The notes below the pieces were generated by a model. The model was given only the letters and a program-made list of their open reading frames with translations, ran no database searches and was not told the DNA's origin. This document shows, piece after piece, positions 33,573 to 42,708 of a DNA stretch of 64,000 nucleotides. The translations under genes were made by a program, and so were the position numbers. This DNA comes from Cellulomonas uda (GTDB lineage Bacteria; Actinomycetota; Actinomycetes; Actinomycetales; Cellulomonadaceae), in the NCBI RefSeq assembly GCF_006538705.1, contig NZ_BJLP01000015.1:1-64000 (forward strand), read 5' to 3'. Each line of letters opens with the position of its first letter. Within the stretch, counting starts at the first letter, position 1.

Positions 33573-35189
33573 TCAGGCCAGCGTGTCGTACAGGACCACC
33601 CCGTCGCGCACGGTACGCAGGCAGCGGGGCGGCTCCTCGTCCGCACCCAGGAGCGGCAGCAGCGGCGTGCCCGCCTGGGCGTCCGGGTTCCATGCGGACA
33701 GCCGCCCGTCGGGCGCCTGCACCGCGAGGTGCTCGGCGCGCCAGACCGCGAGGTGCGCGGGTGAGCCCACCCGCAGCTCGCCCACCTGGTCGTGCCCCGC
33801 GAGCCGCCAACCCCCGCGGGTCGCCGCGCGGAACGCGGCGCGCGCCGAGAGCCGCTGCTCGACCGCGTGGTGCTCCACGGCGGCGCGTACCGCCGCCCAC
33901 CCGTCGACGGGCGTCACGGGCGAGTCCGAGCCGAACGCGAGCGGCACCCCCGCGCTCGCGAGGTCCGCCAGCGGGTTCAGGGCCGCCGCACGGCCGGCCC
34001 CGAGACGCGCGGCGTACATGCCGTCCGCGCCGCCCCACCACGCGTCGAACGCGGGCTGGACGGACAGCCGCACCCCCAGGAGCACGAGCGCCGCGAGCGT
34101 GGGCGCGTCGACCATCTCCGCGTGCTCGACCCGCACACCGGTGCGCGCGACCGCGGCCGGGCCGTCGACGTCGACCGCGGCGCGCAGACCGATCAGGAGC
34201 TCGTCCATCGCGCGGTCCCCGATGACGTGGAACCCCGCCTGCACGCCCGCGCGGGACGCGGCCGTGATGTGGTTCGCGATGTGCTCGGCCGTCAGGTGCA
34301 GCACGCCGTCACCCGGGGCGTCCGCGTACGGCGCGCGCAGCGCCGCGGTCCGCGACCCGATCGAGCCGTCGACGTTGAGGTCTCCCCCGATCCCGGTGAG
34401 CCCCGGGATCGTGGCGAGCAGCTCGCGCGCGTCGTCGACCGTCACGCACGCCTCCCCGCGGTAGCCGACGAGGTGCGGCAGCCCGCCCTCGGCGTCACGC
34501 GTGAGCTCGAGGAGCTCGACCAGCCCCGCGCGCGTGTCGATGTGCGGCGCGGAGTGCTCGTGCACCGACACGACGCCGCGCGCGGCGGCCTCCGTCAGCG
34601 CACGTCGGTACAGGCGTGTGCGGCGCGCCGGGTCCACGTCGCGCGCGGCGTCGCGGGCCACGTGGTGGGCCTCGCCCTCCACGCGACCGTCGGCGGACCA
34701 GCCCGGGAGCGTGTCGAGCGCAAGCCGCCGCGCGAACCCGGTGGAGACCACCGCGCTGTGCAGGTCGGCGCGTCCGAGGTACACCGCACGACCGCCGGCG
34801 GCGGCGTCGACTTCCGCAGCGGTCGGCGCGCGGCCCTCCGCCCAGGCGGTCTCGTCCCACCCGAAGCCCAGCAGCACCTCGTCGCGGTCGTCGTGCGCGT
34901 CCGCCGCGCGGCGCAGCGCGTCGAGGGCCTCGTCGAGCGAGCGCGTGCCGCTCAGGTCGACGGACTCGAGCGCGAGACCGGTCTCGAGCACGTGGACGTG
35001 CGCGTCCACGAAGCCGGGCGTGACGAGCGCGCCGTCGAGGTCGACGACCTCGTCGGCGCGGGACGCGAAACCGGCGGCGGTGTCGTCGGCCCCGAGCCAC
35101 GCGACGGTGCCGTCCTCGACGAGCACGGCCTCGGCGAACGGGTCGGCGGGCGAGTGCACGACGCCGCCGCGGTAGAGGGTGGAGCTCAC
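33573..35189 (-). CDS. Amidohydrolase family protein (YtcJ-like)
   Basis: A 538-residue metal-dependent hydrolase of the amidohydrolase_3 type: VTPGFVDAHVHVLE (metal HxH), HSAPHID, FHVIGDRAMDELL, RVEHAEM and FGSDSPVTP. Members hydrolyse amides or related bonds; substrate unknown. GTG 35189 is seven bases after a minus-strand TATCGT box, consistent with a leaderless start; the in-frame start at 35267 overlaps helY and is rejected. The stop codon lies in the loop of a hairpin (33566-33582). Confidence 0.9.
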   Translation of the reverse strand: MSSTLYRGGVVHSPADPFAEAVLVEDGTVAWLGADDTAAGFASRADEVVDLDGALVTPGFVDAHVHVLETGLALESVDLSGTRSLDEALDALRRAADAHDDRDEVLLGFGWDETAWAEGRAPTAAEVDAAAGGRAVYLGRADLHSAVVSTGFARRLALDTLPGWSADGRVEGEAHHVARDAARDVDPARRTRLYRRALTEAAARGVVSVHEHSAPHIDTRAGLVELLELTRDAEGGLPHLVGYRGEACVTVDDARELLATIPGLTGIGGDLNVDGSIGSRTAALRAPYADAPGDGVLHLTAEHIANHITAASRAGVQAGFHVIGDRAMDELLIGLRAAVDVDGPAAVARTGVRVEHAEMVDAPTLAALVLLGVRLSVQPAFDAWWGGADGMYAARLGAGRAAALNPLADLASAGVPLAFGSDSPVTPVDGWAAVRAAVEHHAVEQRLSARAAFRAATRGGWRLAGHDQVGELRVGSPAHLAVWRAEHLAVQAPDGRLSAWNPDAQAGTPLLPLLGADEEPPRCLRTVRDGVVLYDTLA

Positions 35190-35217
35190 ACGCGCACGAT
35201 AGGGCACGCCGGGGGCG

Positions 35218-38127
35218 TCACACCGACGAGTAGGCGACCACCCCGCGGCGCAACGCGTCCACCGCACGGTCGGCGGTCGCCCGCAGCCGCGCGTGCGGGG
35301 CGGCCTGCGAGAGCTGGTCGAGCACGTCGATCACCTGCTTGCACCACCGCACGAAGTCTCCGGCCGTCAGGTCCCCGCCCCGCAGCACCGCGTCGAGGCT
35401 GCGGCCGGCCGCCCACCGGTGGACGGCCTCGACGAGACCCATGTCGAGCGGCTGGATGGTCTCCAGCCGGTGTGCCGTCTCGAGGTCGTCGAGCTCGGAC
35501 CACGCCCGCACGGTGCCCTCGAGCGCGACACCCAGGCGCGACCGCGGGCCGCCGGGGACGCGCGGCTCGGCGTCCTCGTCGCGGCGCGAGCGGTACACGA
35601 GCGTCGAGACCGCCGCCGCGAGGGCGGGCGGGTCGAGCTCGTCCCACACGCCTCGACGCAGGCACTCGGCGAGCAGCAGGTCGTTCTCGGCGTACAGGCG
35701 ACGCAGCCAGCGACCGTCGGCCGTGACCGCCAGCCCGCGCCGGGCCGCGCCCGACGGGTCCTGCGCGGGGTCGTCGGCCGGCTCGAGGTAGCCGAGCGTC
35801 ACGAGCACGTCGCAGGTGCGGTCGAAGACCGCCGAGATCGAGCCGGTGCGGCCCTGGATCCGCCCGACGAGCGCGTCGTGCTCGGACGAGAGCCGGGACC
35901 AGCGCTCGGCCCACCGCGCGTGGTCCTCACGGTCGGGGCACGCGTGGCACGGGTGCGCGCGCAGCCGTCGTCGCAGCTCGGCCACGTGCGCGTCCTCCTG
36001 GGCCGGGGACGGGCGGCGGGTGCGGGCCGCGCGCTCGGGCGCGACGTCCTCGACCGCGGCACGCAGCCGGGCGGCGAGGTCCCGGCGCGCGGCAGGCACG
36101 CGCACGTTGAGGTCGCGCGGCACGCGCACGTGGCCGACGGTGCGCGCGCCCCCACCCACGTCGGCCGCCGTGAGCCGTCGCACCTGCCGGTCCGTCGTCA
36201 GGACGGTCGGGCGCGGCCCGTCGAACCCGCCGGCGCGGCCGGGGTCGACGACCACGACGAACCCGCTGCGCCGTCCGGTGGGCACCTCCAGCACGTCGCC
36301 GGGCCGCAGACCCTCGAGCGACGCGACCGCGCGTGCCCGCCGTGCCCCCGCCTCCTGGCGGGTGGCGTCCTTCTCCGCACGCGAGATCTCCCGGCGCAGC
36401 GCGGCGTACTCGGCGAAGTCCCCGAGGTGGCACCGCATCGCCTCGGCGTACCCCTCGAGCGCCTCGGTGTGCGCCTGCGCCTGCCGGGCGAGGCCGACGA
36501 CCCCGCGGTCCGCCTGGAACTGCGCGAAGGACGTCTCGAGCACCTCGCGCGCCCGTTCCCGGCCGACCTGCGCGACGAGGTTGACGGCCATGTTGTACGT
36601 GGGCCGGAAGCTGGAGCGCAGCGGGTACAGACGCTTGGACGCGAGACCCGCGAGCTGCACGGGGTCCAGCCCCTGATGGGCCACGACGACCGCGTGCCCC
36701 TCGACGTCGATGCCGCGACGTCCCGCACGACCCGTGAGCTGCGTGTACTCCCCCGGCGTGATGTCGACGTGCCGCGAGCCGTCCCACTTGACGAGCTTCT
36801 CGAGCACGACGGACCGCGCCGGCATGTTGATGCCGAGCGCCAGCGTCTCCGTCGCGAACACGACCTTCACCAGCCCGCGCGAGAACAGCTCCTCGACGGT
36901 CTCCTTGAACAGCGGCAGCATGCCCGCGTGGTGCGCCGCGACGCCGCGGCTGAGCGCGTCGGCGAGCTGCCAGTAGCCCAGGACGTCGAGGTCCTCCGGC
37001 GGCACGGCCGCGCAGCGCTCCTCGACCACCTGCCGGATCTCGGCCTGCTCGGCCGGTGTCGTCAGCCGCACACCCGCCGCGAGGCACTGCTGCACCGCCG
37101 CCTCGCACCCGGCGCGGGAGAAGATGAACACGATCGCGGGCAGCAGCCCCTCACGGTCGAGCAGGTCGACCATCGCGAACCGCGGCACGGGCCGTACGCC
37201 CACGCCGGGGGGCCGCCCGCCGCCCGGTCGGTGCCCGCCACGCCCCCGGTAGCCGCGGTCCCCCGGACCGCGGCGCTCGTCGGGCGGCCGGGTGGACAGC
37301 AGGCGCCGCAGGTCCGGGTTGATCGGGGGGTCCACTCCCGGGTCCGTCGGGTCCACGTGCCCGGCGTACAGCTCGAGCAGCTCGTCGCGTACCAGCACGT
37401 GCTGGCCGAGGGGCACCGGCCGGTGCTCGCTCACCACCACGGCGGTGTCGCCGCGCACCATCGCGAGCCAGTCGCCGAACTCCTCGGCGTTGGACACCGT
37501 CGCGGAGAGCGAGACGAGCTGCACGTCGTCGGGCAGGTGGATGATGACCTCCTCCCAGACCGGTCCGCGGAACCGGTCGGCGAGGTAGTGCACCTCGTCC
37601 ATCACGACGAACCCGAGCCCGACGAGCGTCGCGGAGCCCGCGTACAGCATGTTGCGGAGCACCTCGGTGGTCATGACGACGACCGGCGCCTCGGAGTTGA
37701 TCGTGGTGTCACCCGTCAGCAGGCCCACCCGGTCCGGGCCGTAGCGGCGGACCAGGTCGTTGTACTTCTGGTTCGACAGCGCCTTGATGGGCGTCGTGTA
37801 GAACGCCTTGCGGCCCGCGCGCAGCGCGAGGTGGACGGCGAACTCCCCGACGACGGTCTTGCCCGCACCGGTCGGCGCGGCCACCAGCACACCGCTGCCG
37901 CGCTCGAGCGCACGGCACGACTCGAGCTGGAAGTCGTCCAGCTGGAAGCCGATCAGCTCGCGGAACTGCGCGAGCTCGCTCGCGTCGTCCTGCGCGCGAC
38001 GGCGCGCCGCCGCGTAGCGCTCGGCGGGCGACGGCTCGTCGGGCTCGCGCGGTGCGGACGTCGGGGCCGGGGCGGACGCGCCGGCGTCCGCGACGCTCTG
38101 CCTGCGGTGACGGGAACGGGAGGGCAC
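35218..38127 (-). CDS. helY: Ski2-like RNA helicase HelY
   Basis: A 969-residue DExH helicase of the Mtr4/Ski2 type. Motifs: Walker A APTGAGKT, TTPIKALSNQK, MDEVHYL, SLSATVSN, and QLTGRAGRRG. A Gly/Arg/Pro-rich insert lies near residues 280-320, and a C-terminal DSHCT region is present (LDMGLVEAVHRWAAG). Actinobacteria encode it next to tatAC and pafBC, as here. RNA processing is the likely role, with no direct evidence in the window. The GTG at 38127 is six bases after a TAGGGT box. Confidence 0.92.
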   Translation of the reverse strand: MPSRSRHRRQSVADAGASAPAPTSAPREPDEPSPAERYAAARRRAQDDASELAQFRELIGFQLDDFQLESCRALERGSGVLVAAPTGAGKTVVGEFAVHLALRAGRKAFYTTPIKALSNQKYNDLVRRYGPDRVGLLTGDTTINSEAPVVVMTTEVLRNMLYAGSATLVGLGFVVMDEVHYLADRFRGPVWEEVIIHLPDDVQLVSLSATVSNAEEFGDWLAMVRGDTAVVVSEHRPVPLGQHVLVRDELLELYAGHVDPTDPGVDPPINPDLRRLLSTRPPDERRGPGDRGYRGRGGHRPGGGRPPGVGVRPVPRFAMVDLLDREGLLPAIVFIFSRAGCEAAVQQCLAAGVRLTTPAEQAEIRQVVEERCAAVPPEDLDVLGYWQLADALSRGVAAHHAGMLPLFKETVEELFSRGLVKVVFATETLALGINMPARSVVLEKLVKWDGSRHVDITPGEYTQLTGRAGRRGIDVEGHAVVVAHQGLDPVQLAGLASKRLYPLRSSFRPTYNMAVNLVAQVGRERAREVLETSFAQFQADRGVVGLARQAQAHTEALEGYAEAMRCHLGDFAEYAALRREISRAEKDATRQEAGARRARAVASLEGLRPGDVLEVPTGRRSGFVVVVDPGRAGGFDGPRPTVLTTDRQVRRLTAADVGGGARTVGHVRVPRDLNVRVPAARRDLAARLRAAVEDVAPERAARTRRPSPAQEDAHVAELRRRLRAHPCHACPDREDHARWAERWSRLSSEHDALVGRIQGRTGSISAVFDRTCDVLVTLGYLEPADDPAQDPSGAARRGLAVTADGRWLRRLYAENDLLLAECLRRGVWDELDPPALAAAVSTLVYRSRRDEDAEPRVPGGPRSRLGVALEGTVRAWSELDDLETAHRLETIQPLDMGLVEAVHRWAAGRSLDAVLRGGDLTAGDFVRWCKQVIDVLDQLSQAAPHARLRATADRAVDALRRGVVAYSSV

Positions 38128-38156
38128 GCCACCACCCTAGGCACTGCGGCACGCCC

Positions 38157-39074
38157 TCACGCGAGCACCCGCAGCGCGCCGGGGACCACGTCGAGCTGCA
38201 GCGGGAGCGGTCCGACGCGCTCGCCGTCCGCGAACGCCGGCGGCGGCGGCGCCCCGAGCGCGGCCACCGGCTCGACCCGCACGCTGCGCGCGCGCAGGAC
38301 CTGCACGGCCGGGTGCGCGAGGTGCGTGCCGCGGTAGACCGACGGCAGGACCCGCAGGACGCCCGGGCGCGCGAGCGGACCGGCGACCACGACGTCGAGC
38401 AGGCCGTCGTCGACGCGCGCGTCGGGGGCGATCCGCACCCCGCCGCCGAACCAGCCGCAGTTCGCGACCGCGACGACGGGGCTGCCCGACTCCCACACCT
38501 GGCCGTCGTACGTCACGCGGTAGCCGAACGGCCGGTACCGGCCGACCTCCGCGAGGAGCGCGCGCACGTACCGGCTCTCCCCACGCGGCCACGTGTACCC
38601 GTTCGCGCGGGCGTTCACCGCGGCGTCCAGGCCGCACGACAGCACGCCGACGTACCACTCGCGCGCCGACGTGCCCGGCGGTCCGACGCGCACCGCGTCG
38701 ACGCGCCGCGGGGTGCCCCGCAGCGCGCGGCCGATCGCCTCGACCGACGCGGCGACGTCCGCGCGTGGCAGCCCGAGGGTGCGCGCGATGTCGTTGCCGG
38801 TGCCGGCCGCGACGATGCCGAGCGGGACGTCCGTCCCCGCGACGACGTTCGCGCCGAGGTGCACGATGCCGTCACCCCCCACGACGACGACCGCGTCGAG
38901 ACCCGCGACCGCGGCCGCGCGCGCCCGGTCCGTCGCCTGCGCGAGCGTCGGTGCCGAGAGGTCCGCCACGTCCAGCCCGAGCGTGCGCAGACGCGCGTGC
39001 GCCTCCCGTCCGGCCGTGGTGCCCCGTCCCTTGCCCGCGGTCGGGTTCACGACCAGCCCGACCCGGGCGGTCAC
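38157..39074 (-). CDS. Diacylglycerol kinase-family lipid kinase
   Basis: A 305-residue soluble lipid kinase (DagK/YegS type) with NPTAGKGRG at the N-terminus, GGDGIVHLGANVV and GTGNDIAR, and a C-terminal beta domain (ANCGWFGGGVRIAP; DGLLDVVV). It phosphorylates diacylglycerol or a related lipid alcohol using ATP. The GTG at 39074 overlaps the tatC stop by four bases, so it belongs to the tat operon. Confidence 0.9.
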   Translation of the reverse strand: MTARVGLVVNPTAGKGRGTTAGREAHARLRTLGLDVADLSAPTLAQATDRARAAAVAGLDAVVVVGGDGIVHLGANVVAGTDVPLGIVAAGTGNDIARTLGLPRADVAASVEAIGRALRGTPRRVDAVRVGPPGTSAREWYVGVLSCGLDAAVNARANGYTWPRGESRYVRALLAEVGRYRPFGYRVTYDGQVWESGSPVVAVANCGWFGGGVRIAPDARVDDGLLDVVVAGPLARPGVLRVLPSVYRGTHLAHPAVQVLRARSVRVEPVAALGAPPPPAFADGERVGPLPLQLDVVPGALRVLA

Positions 39075-39895
39075 GCGGGCGACCCCGGTCCGGACGGGAG
39101 CGTCCCGTCGAGCGTCGGCAGGCCCTGCGCGACGCGCCTGCGGTCGACGCGGCGGTCGTGCAGCGTGCAGACGCCGAGGGCGACGAAGTACAGCGCGCAG
39201 ATCGGCAGCGCGACCGCGATCATCGTGAGCGCGTCGGGCGTCGGCGTCATGACGGCCGCGAACGTGAACGCGACGACGACCGCCCACCGCCACCCGCGGC
39301 GCCATGTCGCGGCGCGCCCGATGCCGGCGAAGTTGAGCGCGACCATGAGGACCGGCAGCAGGAACGCGAGACCGAACGCGAGCAGCAGCCGCATGACGAA
39401 GCTGAGGTACGTCTGCGCGTCGATGAGGTTGGTCGCGTCGTCCGGGGTGAACTCCGTCAGCAGCCGCACCGCGTTGGGCAGGGCCCAGAACGCGAGCGCC
39501 GCGCCCGCGAGGAACAGCGGGACGGCGGCGGCGAGGAAGCCGACCGCGTAGTGCCGCTCCTTGCGCGTGAGGCCGGGCGTCACGAACGCCCACAGCTGGT
39601 ACAGCCACCACGGGCTCGAGACGAACACGCCGAGGAACAGCGAGACCTTGATCTTCATGTCGAACGACGTCGCGACGCCCGCGAAGTTCAGCGCGACGAC
39701 CGAGTCGCGCTCCTGCGCGACGTCCCGCAGCGGCTGCTGGAGCAGGCTGAGCACCGGGTCGTAGAGGAACCAGCCTGCGACCGCGCCGACGACGAGGCCG
39801 AGCGCGGCGAAGAACAGCCGACGACGCAGCTCCAGCAGGTGCTGGCGCAGCGGCATCCGCCCGCCGGGGGCGGAACCGCGGCGATCGGTGGACAC
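39071..39895 (-). CDS. tatC: Sec-independent translocase subunit TatC
   Basis: A 274-residue six-span membrane protein, the receptor for twin-arginine signal peptides. Characteristic elements: MPLRQHLLELRRRL near the N-terminus, the periplasmic loop ending SSPWWLYQLWAFVTPGL, FGLAFLLPVLMVAL, and the AAVMTPTPDALTM region. It follows tatA by seven bases. Confidence 0.96.
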   Translation of the reverse strand: MSTDRRGSAPGGRMPLRQHLLELRRRLFFAALGLVVGAVAGWFLYDPVLSLLQQPLRDVAQERDSVVALNFAGVATSFDMKIKVSLFLGVFVSSPWWLYQLWAFVTPGLTRKERHYAVGFLAAAVPLFLAGAALAFWALPNAVRLLTEFTPDDATNLIDAQTYLSFVMRLLLAFGLAFLLPVLMVALNFAGIGRAATWRRGWRWAVVVAFTFAAVMTPTPDALTMIAVALPICALYFVALGVCTLHDRRVDRRRVAQGLPTLDGTLPSGPGSPA

Positions 39896-39902
39896 GCGGC
39901 TC

Positions 39903-40241
39903 TCAGGCGGACGTGCTCGGGCCGCTCTCGCCCGGCCGGTCCTGCGGCGCCGGGGCGGACGGCTCGGGTGCCACGTGCGGCTGCGCGGACGGCTGTACCG
40001 GCGGCTGCCCGACGGGCGGTTCCGCCTGCGTGACGGGCGGCGCCGCCGGCGCGGTCGAAGGGGAGGCGGGGGGAACCGGCGCCGGGGCGTCCGTCGTGAG
40101 GTCCTTCATCTCGCGCTTGAAGATCTTCATCGACTGGCCGACGCTCTTCGCCAGGTCGGGCAGTCGCTTCGCCCCGAACAAGAGCAGGATCACCACGACC
40201 AGGACGACGATGTGCCAGCCCTGCAGTGCATTCCTACCCAT
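39903..40241 (-). CDS. tatA: Sec-independent translocase subunit TatA
   Basis: A 112-residue protein: one membrane segment (HIVVLVVVILLLFGAKRLP), an amphipathic helix (LAKSVGQSMKIFKREM) and a Pro/Ala-rich tail of about 60 residues, longer than in many TatA proteins. It multimerises to form the Tat channel with TatC. The ATG at 40241 opens the tatA-tatC-lipid kinase operon. Confidence 0.95.
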   Translation of the reverse strand: MGRNALQGWHIVVLVVVILLLFGAKRLPDLAKSVGQSMKIFKREMKDLTTDAPAPVPPASPSTAPAAPPVTQAEPPVGQPPVQPSAQPHVAPEPSAPAPQDRPGESGPSTSA

Positions 40242-40294
40242 GACAGCCCCTCGACGGACGATGCGACCAGGCGATCCTAACCGCCGCCGCGCCG

Positions 40295-40335
40295 GGATCA
40301 GGTCGAGCCGGATCAGGTCCCGTCGGGATCAGGTC
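40295..40335 (-). repeat. Tandem repeat containing the stop codon of the 40329-40664 gene
   Basis: GGATCAGGTC occurs at 40295, 40310 and 40326, spaced 15-16 bases. On the minus strand each unit reads GACCTGATCC, and the first unit includes the TGA of the upstream gene. The same core, CCTGATCC, forms the repeat after rbpA. Confidence 0.8.
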
Positions 40336-40664
40336 CAGTACGTGCGCCAGCCCCGCGCGACCTCGGCGTGCCGACGTGCCCGCTCCTCGCGCCGGTGCGC
40401 ACGCTCCCGGCGCAGCCCGCGCACGGCGTCACGCAGCTCGTCGCGGTCCGCGAACAGGGTCGGGTCCGTGCTCGCGCGCCGTTGCGCGGCGAGCTCGGCC
40501 AGCTCGGCCGCCCGGTCCGCGAGCTCGGACGTCACCTCACCGGCCCGGGCGAGCTCGCGACCGAGCGCCACGAGCGAGCGCCACAGGCGCCGCGCCAGCA
40601 GGAACGCGCCCACGAGCGTCCCGACGACGAGCACCGACCACAGCGCGAACCACACGTCAGGCAC
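40329..40664 (-). CDS. Hypothetical single-span membrane protein
   Basis: A 111-residue protein with an N-terminal membrane segment (FALWSVLVVGTLVGAFLLA) and a charged, helical remainder (ELADRAAELAELAAQR; LRRERAHRREERARR) that may form a coiled coil. The start overlaps pafC by eight bases. Not recognised; located between pafC and tatA. Confidence 0.78.
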   Translation of the reverse strand: MPDVWFALWSVLVVGTLVGAFLLARRLWRSLVALGRELARAGEVTSELADRAAELAELAAQRRASTDPTLFADRDELRDAVRGLRRERAHRREERARRHAEVARGWRTYWT

Positions 40665-41658
40665 CCCCGTCCTGGACGAGGGCGTCCGCCGGCAGGTCCG
40701 CGAGCGGGCCGTACGCGGCGAGCGCCGCCCGCGCGACCTGCGCCACGTCGGCGGCGACCGACACCGGACGCACGTCGAGGACGTCGTCGGCGGCCTGCAG
40801 CACCAGGTGCCGCAACCACGCGGGGCTCACGATGCGCAGGTCGATCTCGAACGAGCCGTCCGGGAGGTTGCGCACCTCCTGCACGGGCGTGCTCTCGGCG
40901 ACCCACCGGCCGTGGCTGGTGAGGTGCAGCGTCACGAGCGCGCCGTCGTCGCCCGGGACGAACTCTCCCCCGCCCGGCGGCACGGGATGCTGCTCGGCGG
41001 GCACGTCGAGGACGCGGGCGGACAGGATGCGGTCCACGCGGAAGAGGCGCTCGCCCTCGACCGCGTGGCACCAGCCGAGCAGGTACGAGCGGTCCGTGTC
41101 GGTCACGAGGCGGATCGGGTCGACCTCGCGCTCCGAGGCGACGTCGGCCGCGTTGACGTAGCGCACGTGCAGCCGACGGCCCTCGCGCAGCGCGGTCGCG
41201 AGCGCGGACGCCACCGCGGGCGCGGCGGCGAGCGTGAGGGACACGTCGACCGTGCCGGCGGCGTCGCCCACGGCGGCGGTGAGCTTGGCGAGCGCGGAGC
41301 GCACCACCTGCGCGCGCTCGTCGTCCAGCGCGCCGCCGAGCCCCGCGTCGAGCGCGCGGAGCGCCGCGACGAGGGCGACGCCCTCGCGCGCGGACAGCCG
41401 CAGAGGACGCGTCATGCCCCGGGACTCGGTGAGCCGCACCACGCCGCGCTGGTAGGACGAGAAGTCGAAGTCGATGAGGTCGTACGGCAGGTAGCCGGGC
41501 GTCCCGCTCACCCACAGCGTGTCGACGTCCGCCATGACCTGCTGGTTCGACACGCCGAACAGGCGTGCGAGCTCGTCGACCGACGCGCCCTCGTGACGGT
41601 CGAGGAACGCGATCATGCCCAGGAGCCGCACGACGCGGTCGCTCGCGCGCTCAGCCAC
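40657..41658 (-). CDS. pafC: WYL-domain transcriptional activator PafC
   Basis: A 333-residue regulator with an N-terminal winged helix (DRVVRLLGMIAFL; SVDELARLFGVSNQQVMADV), a WYL domain (RLHVRYVNAADV, DRSYLLGWCHAVEGERLFRVDRI) and a C-terminal WCX domain. With PafB it forms the heterodimer that activates DNA-damage genes in mycobacteria independently of LexA. The proteasome gene pafA is not in the window. Overlaps pafB by eight bases. Confidence 0.92.
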   Translation of the reverse strand: MAERASDRVVRLLGMIAFLDRHEGASVDELARLFGVSNQQVMADVDTLWVSGTPGYLPYDLIDFDFSSYQRGVVRLTESRGMTRPLRLSAREGVALVAALRALDAGLGGALDDERAQVVRSALAKLTAAVGDAAGTVDVSLTLAAAPAVASALATALREGRRLHVRYVNAADVASEREVDPIRLVTDTDRSYLLGWCHAVEGERLFRVDRILSARVLDVPAEQHPVPPGGGEFVPGDDGALVTLHLTSHGRWVAESTPVQEVRNLPDGSFEIDLRIVSPAWLRHLVLQAADDVLDVRPVSVAADVAQVARAALAAYGPLADLPADALVQDGGA

Positions 41659-42673
41659 GGGTCACCTCCGGGGCTAGCTCGGCCGCGCGGCGCAGCAGGC
41701 TGAGCACGTGCCCGCGCACCTCCGGCGGATCGATCACGAGCACCGCGTCGCCGTACCCGACGAGCTCCTCGGCCAGCTCCCACGCGTTGCGGTACTCGAC
41801 GTGCACGATGTCGCGGCCCACCAGCACCGGCGCCACCTGCGGGTCGGCGGACCAGTCGACGGCACCCGCGGGGGCGTCGACCGCGCGCACGCGCGTCGCC
41901 TCGGCCCGCTCCGGCAGCACGGCGAGCGTCGCGACCCGCGACGGCCCGGCCCGCCAGGCGGCGAGCGCCCGGTCGACGAGGTCCGGGTCGGGCGGCGGGA
42001 ACGCGCCGGGCTCGCCCGTCACGCGGACCGAGCCCTCGATGCGGCTCAGCCGGAACGAGCGCGGCGCCTGACGGTCCTGGTCCCAGCCGACGAGCACCCA
42101 GCCACCCCGGCGCGCCACGAGCTGCCAGGGCTCGACGCGACGCTCGCGCACCTCGCCCGTGCTCGCCGCGCGGTACGTGAGGCGCACCACCTGCCGCGCC
42201 TGCGCGGCGTCCAGCAGCGGGGCGAACACGCTCCCGCCCGAGCGCACGCGCGGCGCCAGCCCCGCGACCAGGTCGGTCGCACCGGGGCCCTGCCCCACGG
42301 CGCGCAGCTTGGTCAGCGCGCGCGACGTGTCGCCCCGCATGGTGCGGTCCTGCCACGTCTGCGCGGCGAGCGTGAGCACGCCGAGCTCGGCCGCCGTGAG
42401 GTCGATCGGCGGGAGCGCGTACGCCTCCAGGTCGATCCGGTAGCCGATGTCGTCCCCGTGCCCCGCGTCCGTGACGGTGACGAGCGGGATCCCCAGCTCG
42501 CGCAGCGTGTCCTTGTCCCGCTCGAACATCCGCTCGAAGGCGTCGTCGGACGGTGCGTCGGCGTAGCCGGCGACGGAGGCACGCACCTGCTCCTTCGTCA
42601 TGCGTCCGCGCGAGTTCACGAGGGCGATGAGGAGGTTGAGCAGGCGCTCGGCGGGGTCGATCGGACTGGGCAT
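41651..42673 (-). CDS. pafB: WYL-domain transcriptional activator PafB
   Basis: A 340-residue partner of PafC with the same plan: winged helix (ERLLNLLIALVNSRGRMTKEQV, read as LLNLLIALVNSRGRMT), WYL domain (VRLTYRAASTGEVRERRVEP, GGWVLVGWDQDR) and C-terminal domain. ATG 42673 lies eight bases after a minus-strand TACGGT box (42682-42687). An in-frame TTG at 42682 overlaps that box and is rejected. Confidence 0.92.
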   Translation of the reverse strand: MPSPIDPAERLLNLLIALVNSRGRMTKEQVRASVAGYADAPSDDAFERMFERDKDTLRELGIPLVTVTDAGHGDDIGYRIDLEAYALPPIDLTAAELGVLTLAAQTWQDRTMRGDTSRALTKLRAVGQGPGATDLVAGLAPRVRSGGSVFAPLLDAAQARQVVRLTYRAASTGEVRERRVEPWQLVARRGGWVLVGWDQDRQAPRSFRLSRIEGSVRVTGEPGAFPPPDPDLVDRALAAWRAGPSRVATLAVLPERAEATRVRAVDAPAGAVDWSADPQVAPVLVGRDIVHVEYRNAWELAEELVGYGDAVLVIDPPEVRGHVLSLLRRAAELAPEVTRG

Positions 42674-42681
42674 CGGGTCCA

Positions 42682-42701
42682 ACCGTAGTGGCCGGTAGCG
42701 T
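42682..42701. promoter_or_regulatory. Back-to-back -10 boxes between pafB and the DUF3866 gene
   Basis: TACGGT (42682-42687) reads toward pafB on the minus strand; TAGCGT (42696-42701) reads toward the DUF3866 gene. Both are seven to eight bases before their start codons, so both transcripts are probably leaderless and the promoters overlap. Confidence 0.55.
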
Positions 42702-42708
42702 TGCGGAC

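Noticed and set aside
38157-39611. Long in-frame extension of the lipid kinase into tatC
   Set aside because: The extension is low-complexity antisense-like text; GTG 39074 with the GTGA overlap fits.
40657-42673. Proteasome locus
   Set aside because: PafB and PafC are present but pafA, prcAB and pup are not; the flank is DUF3866.
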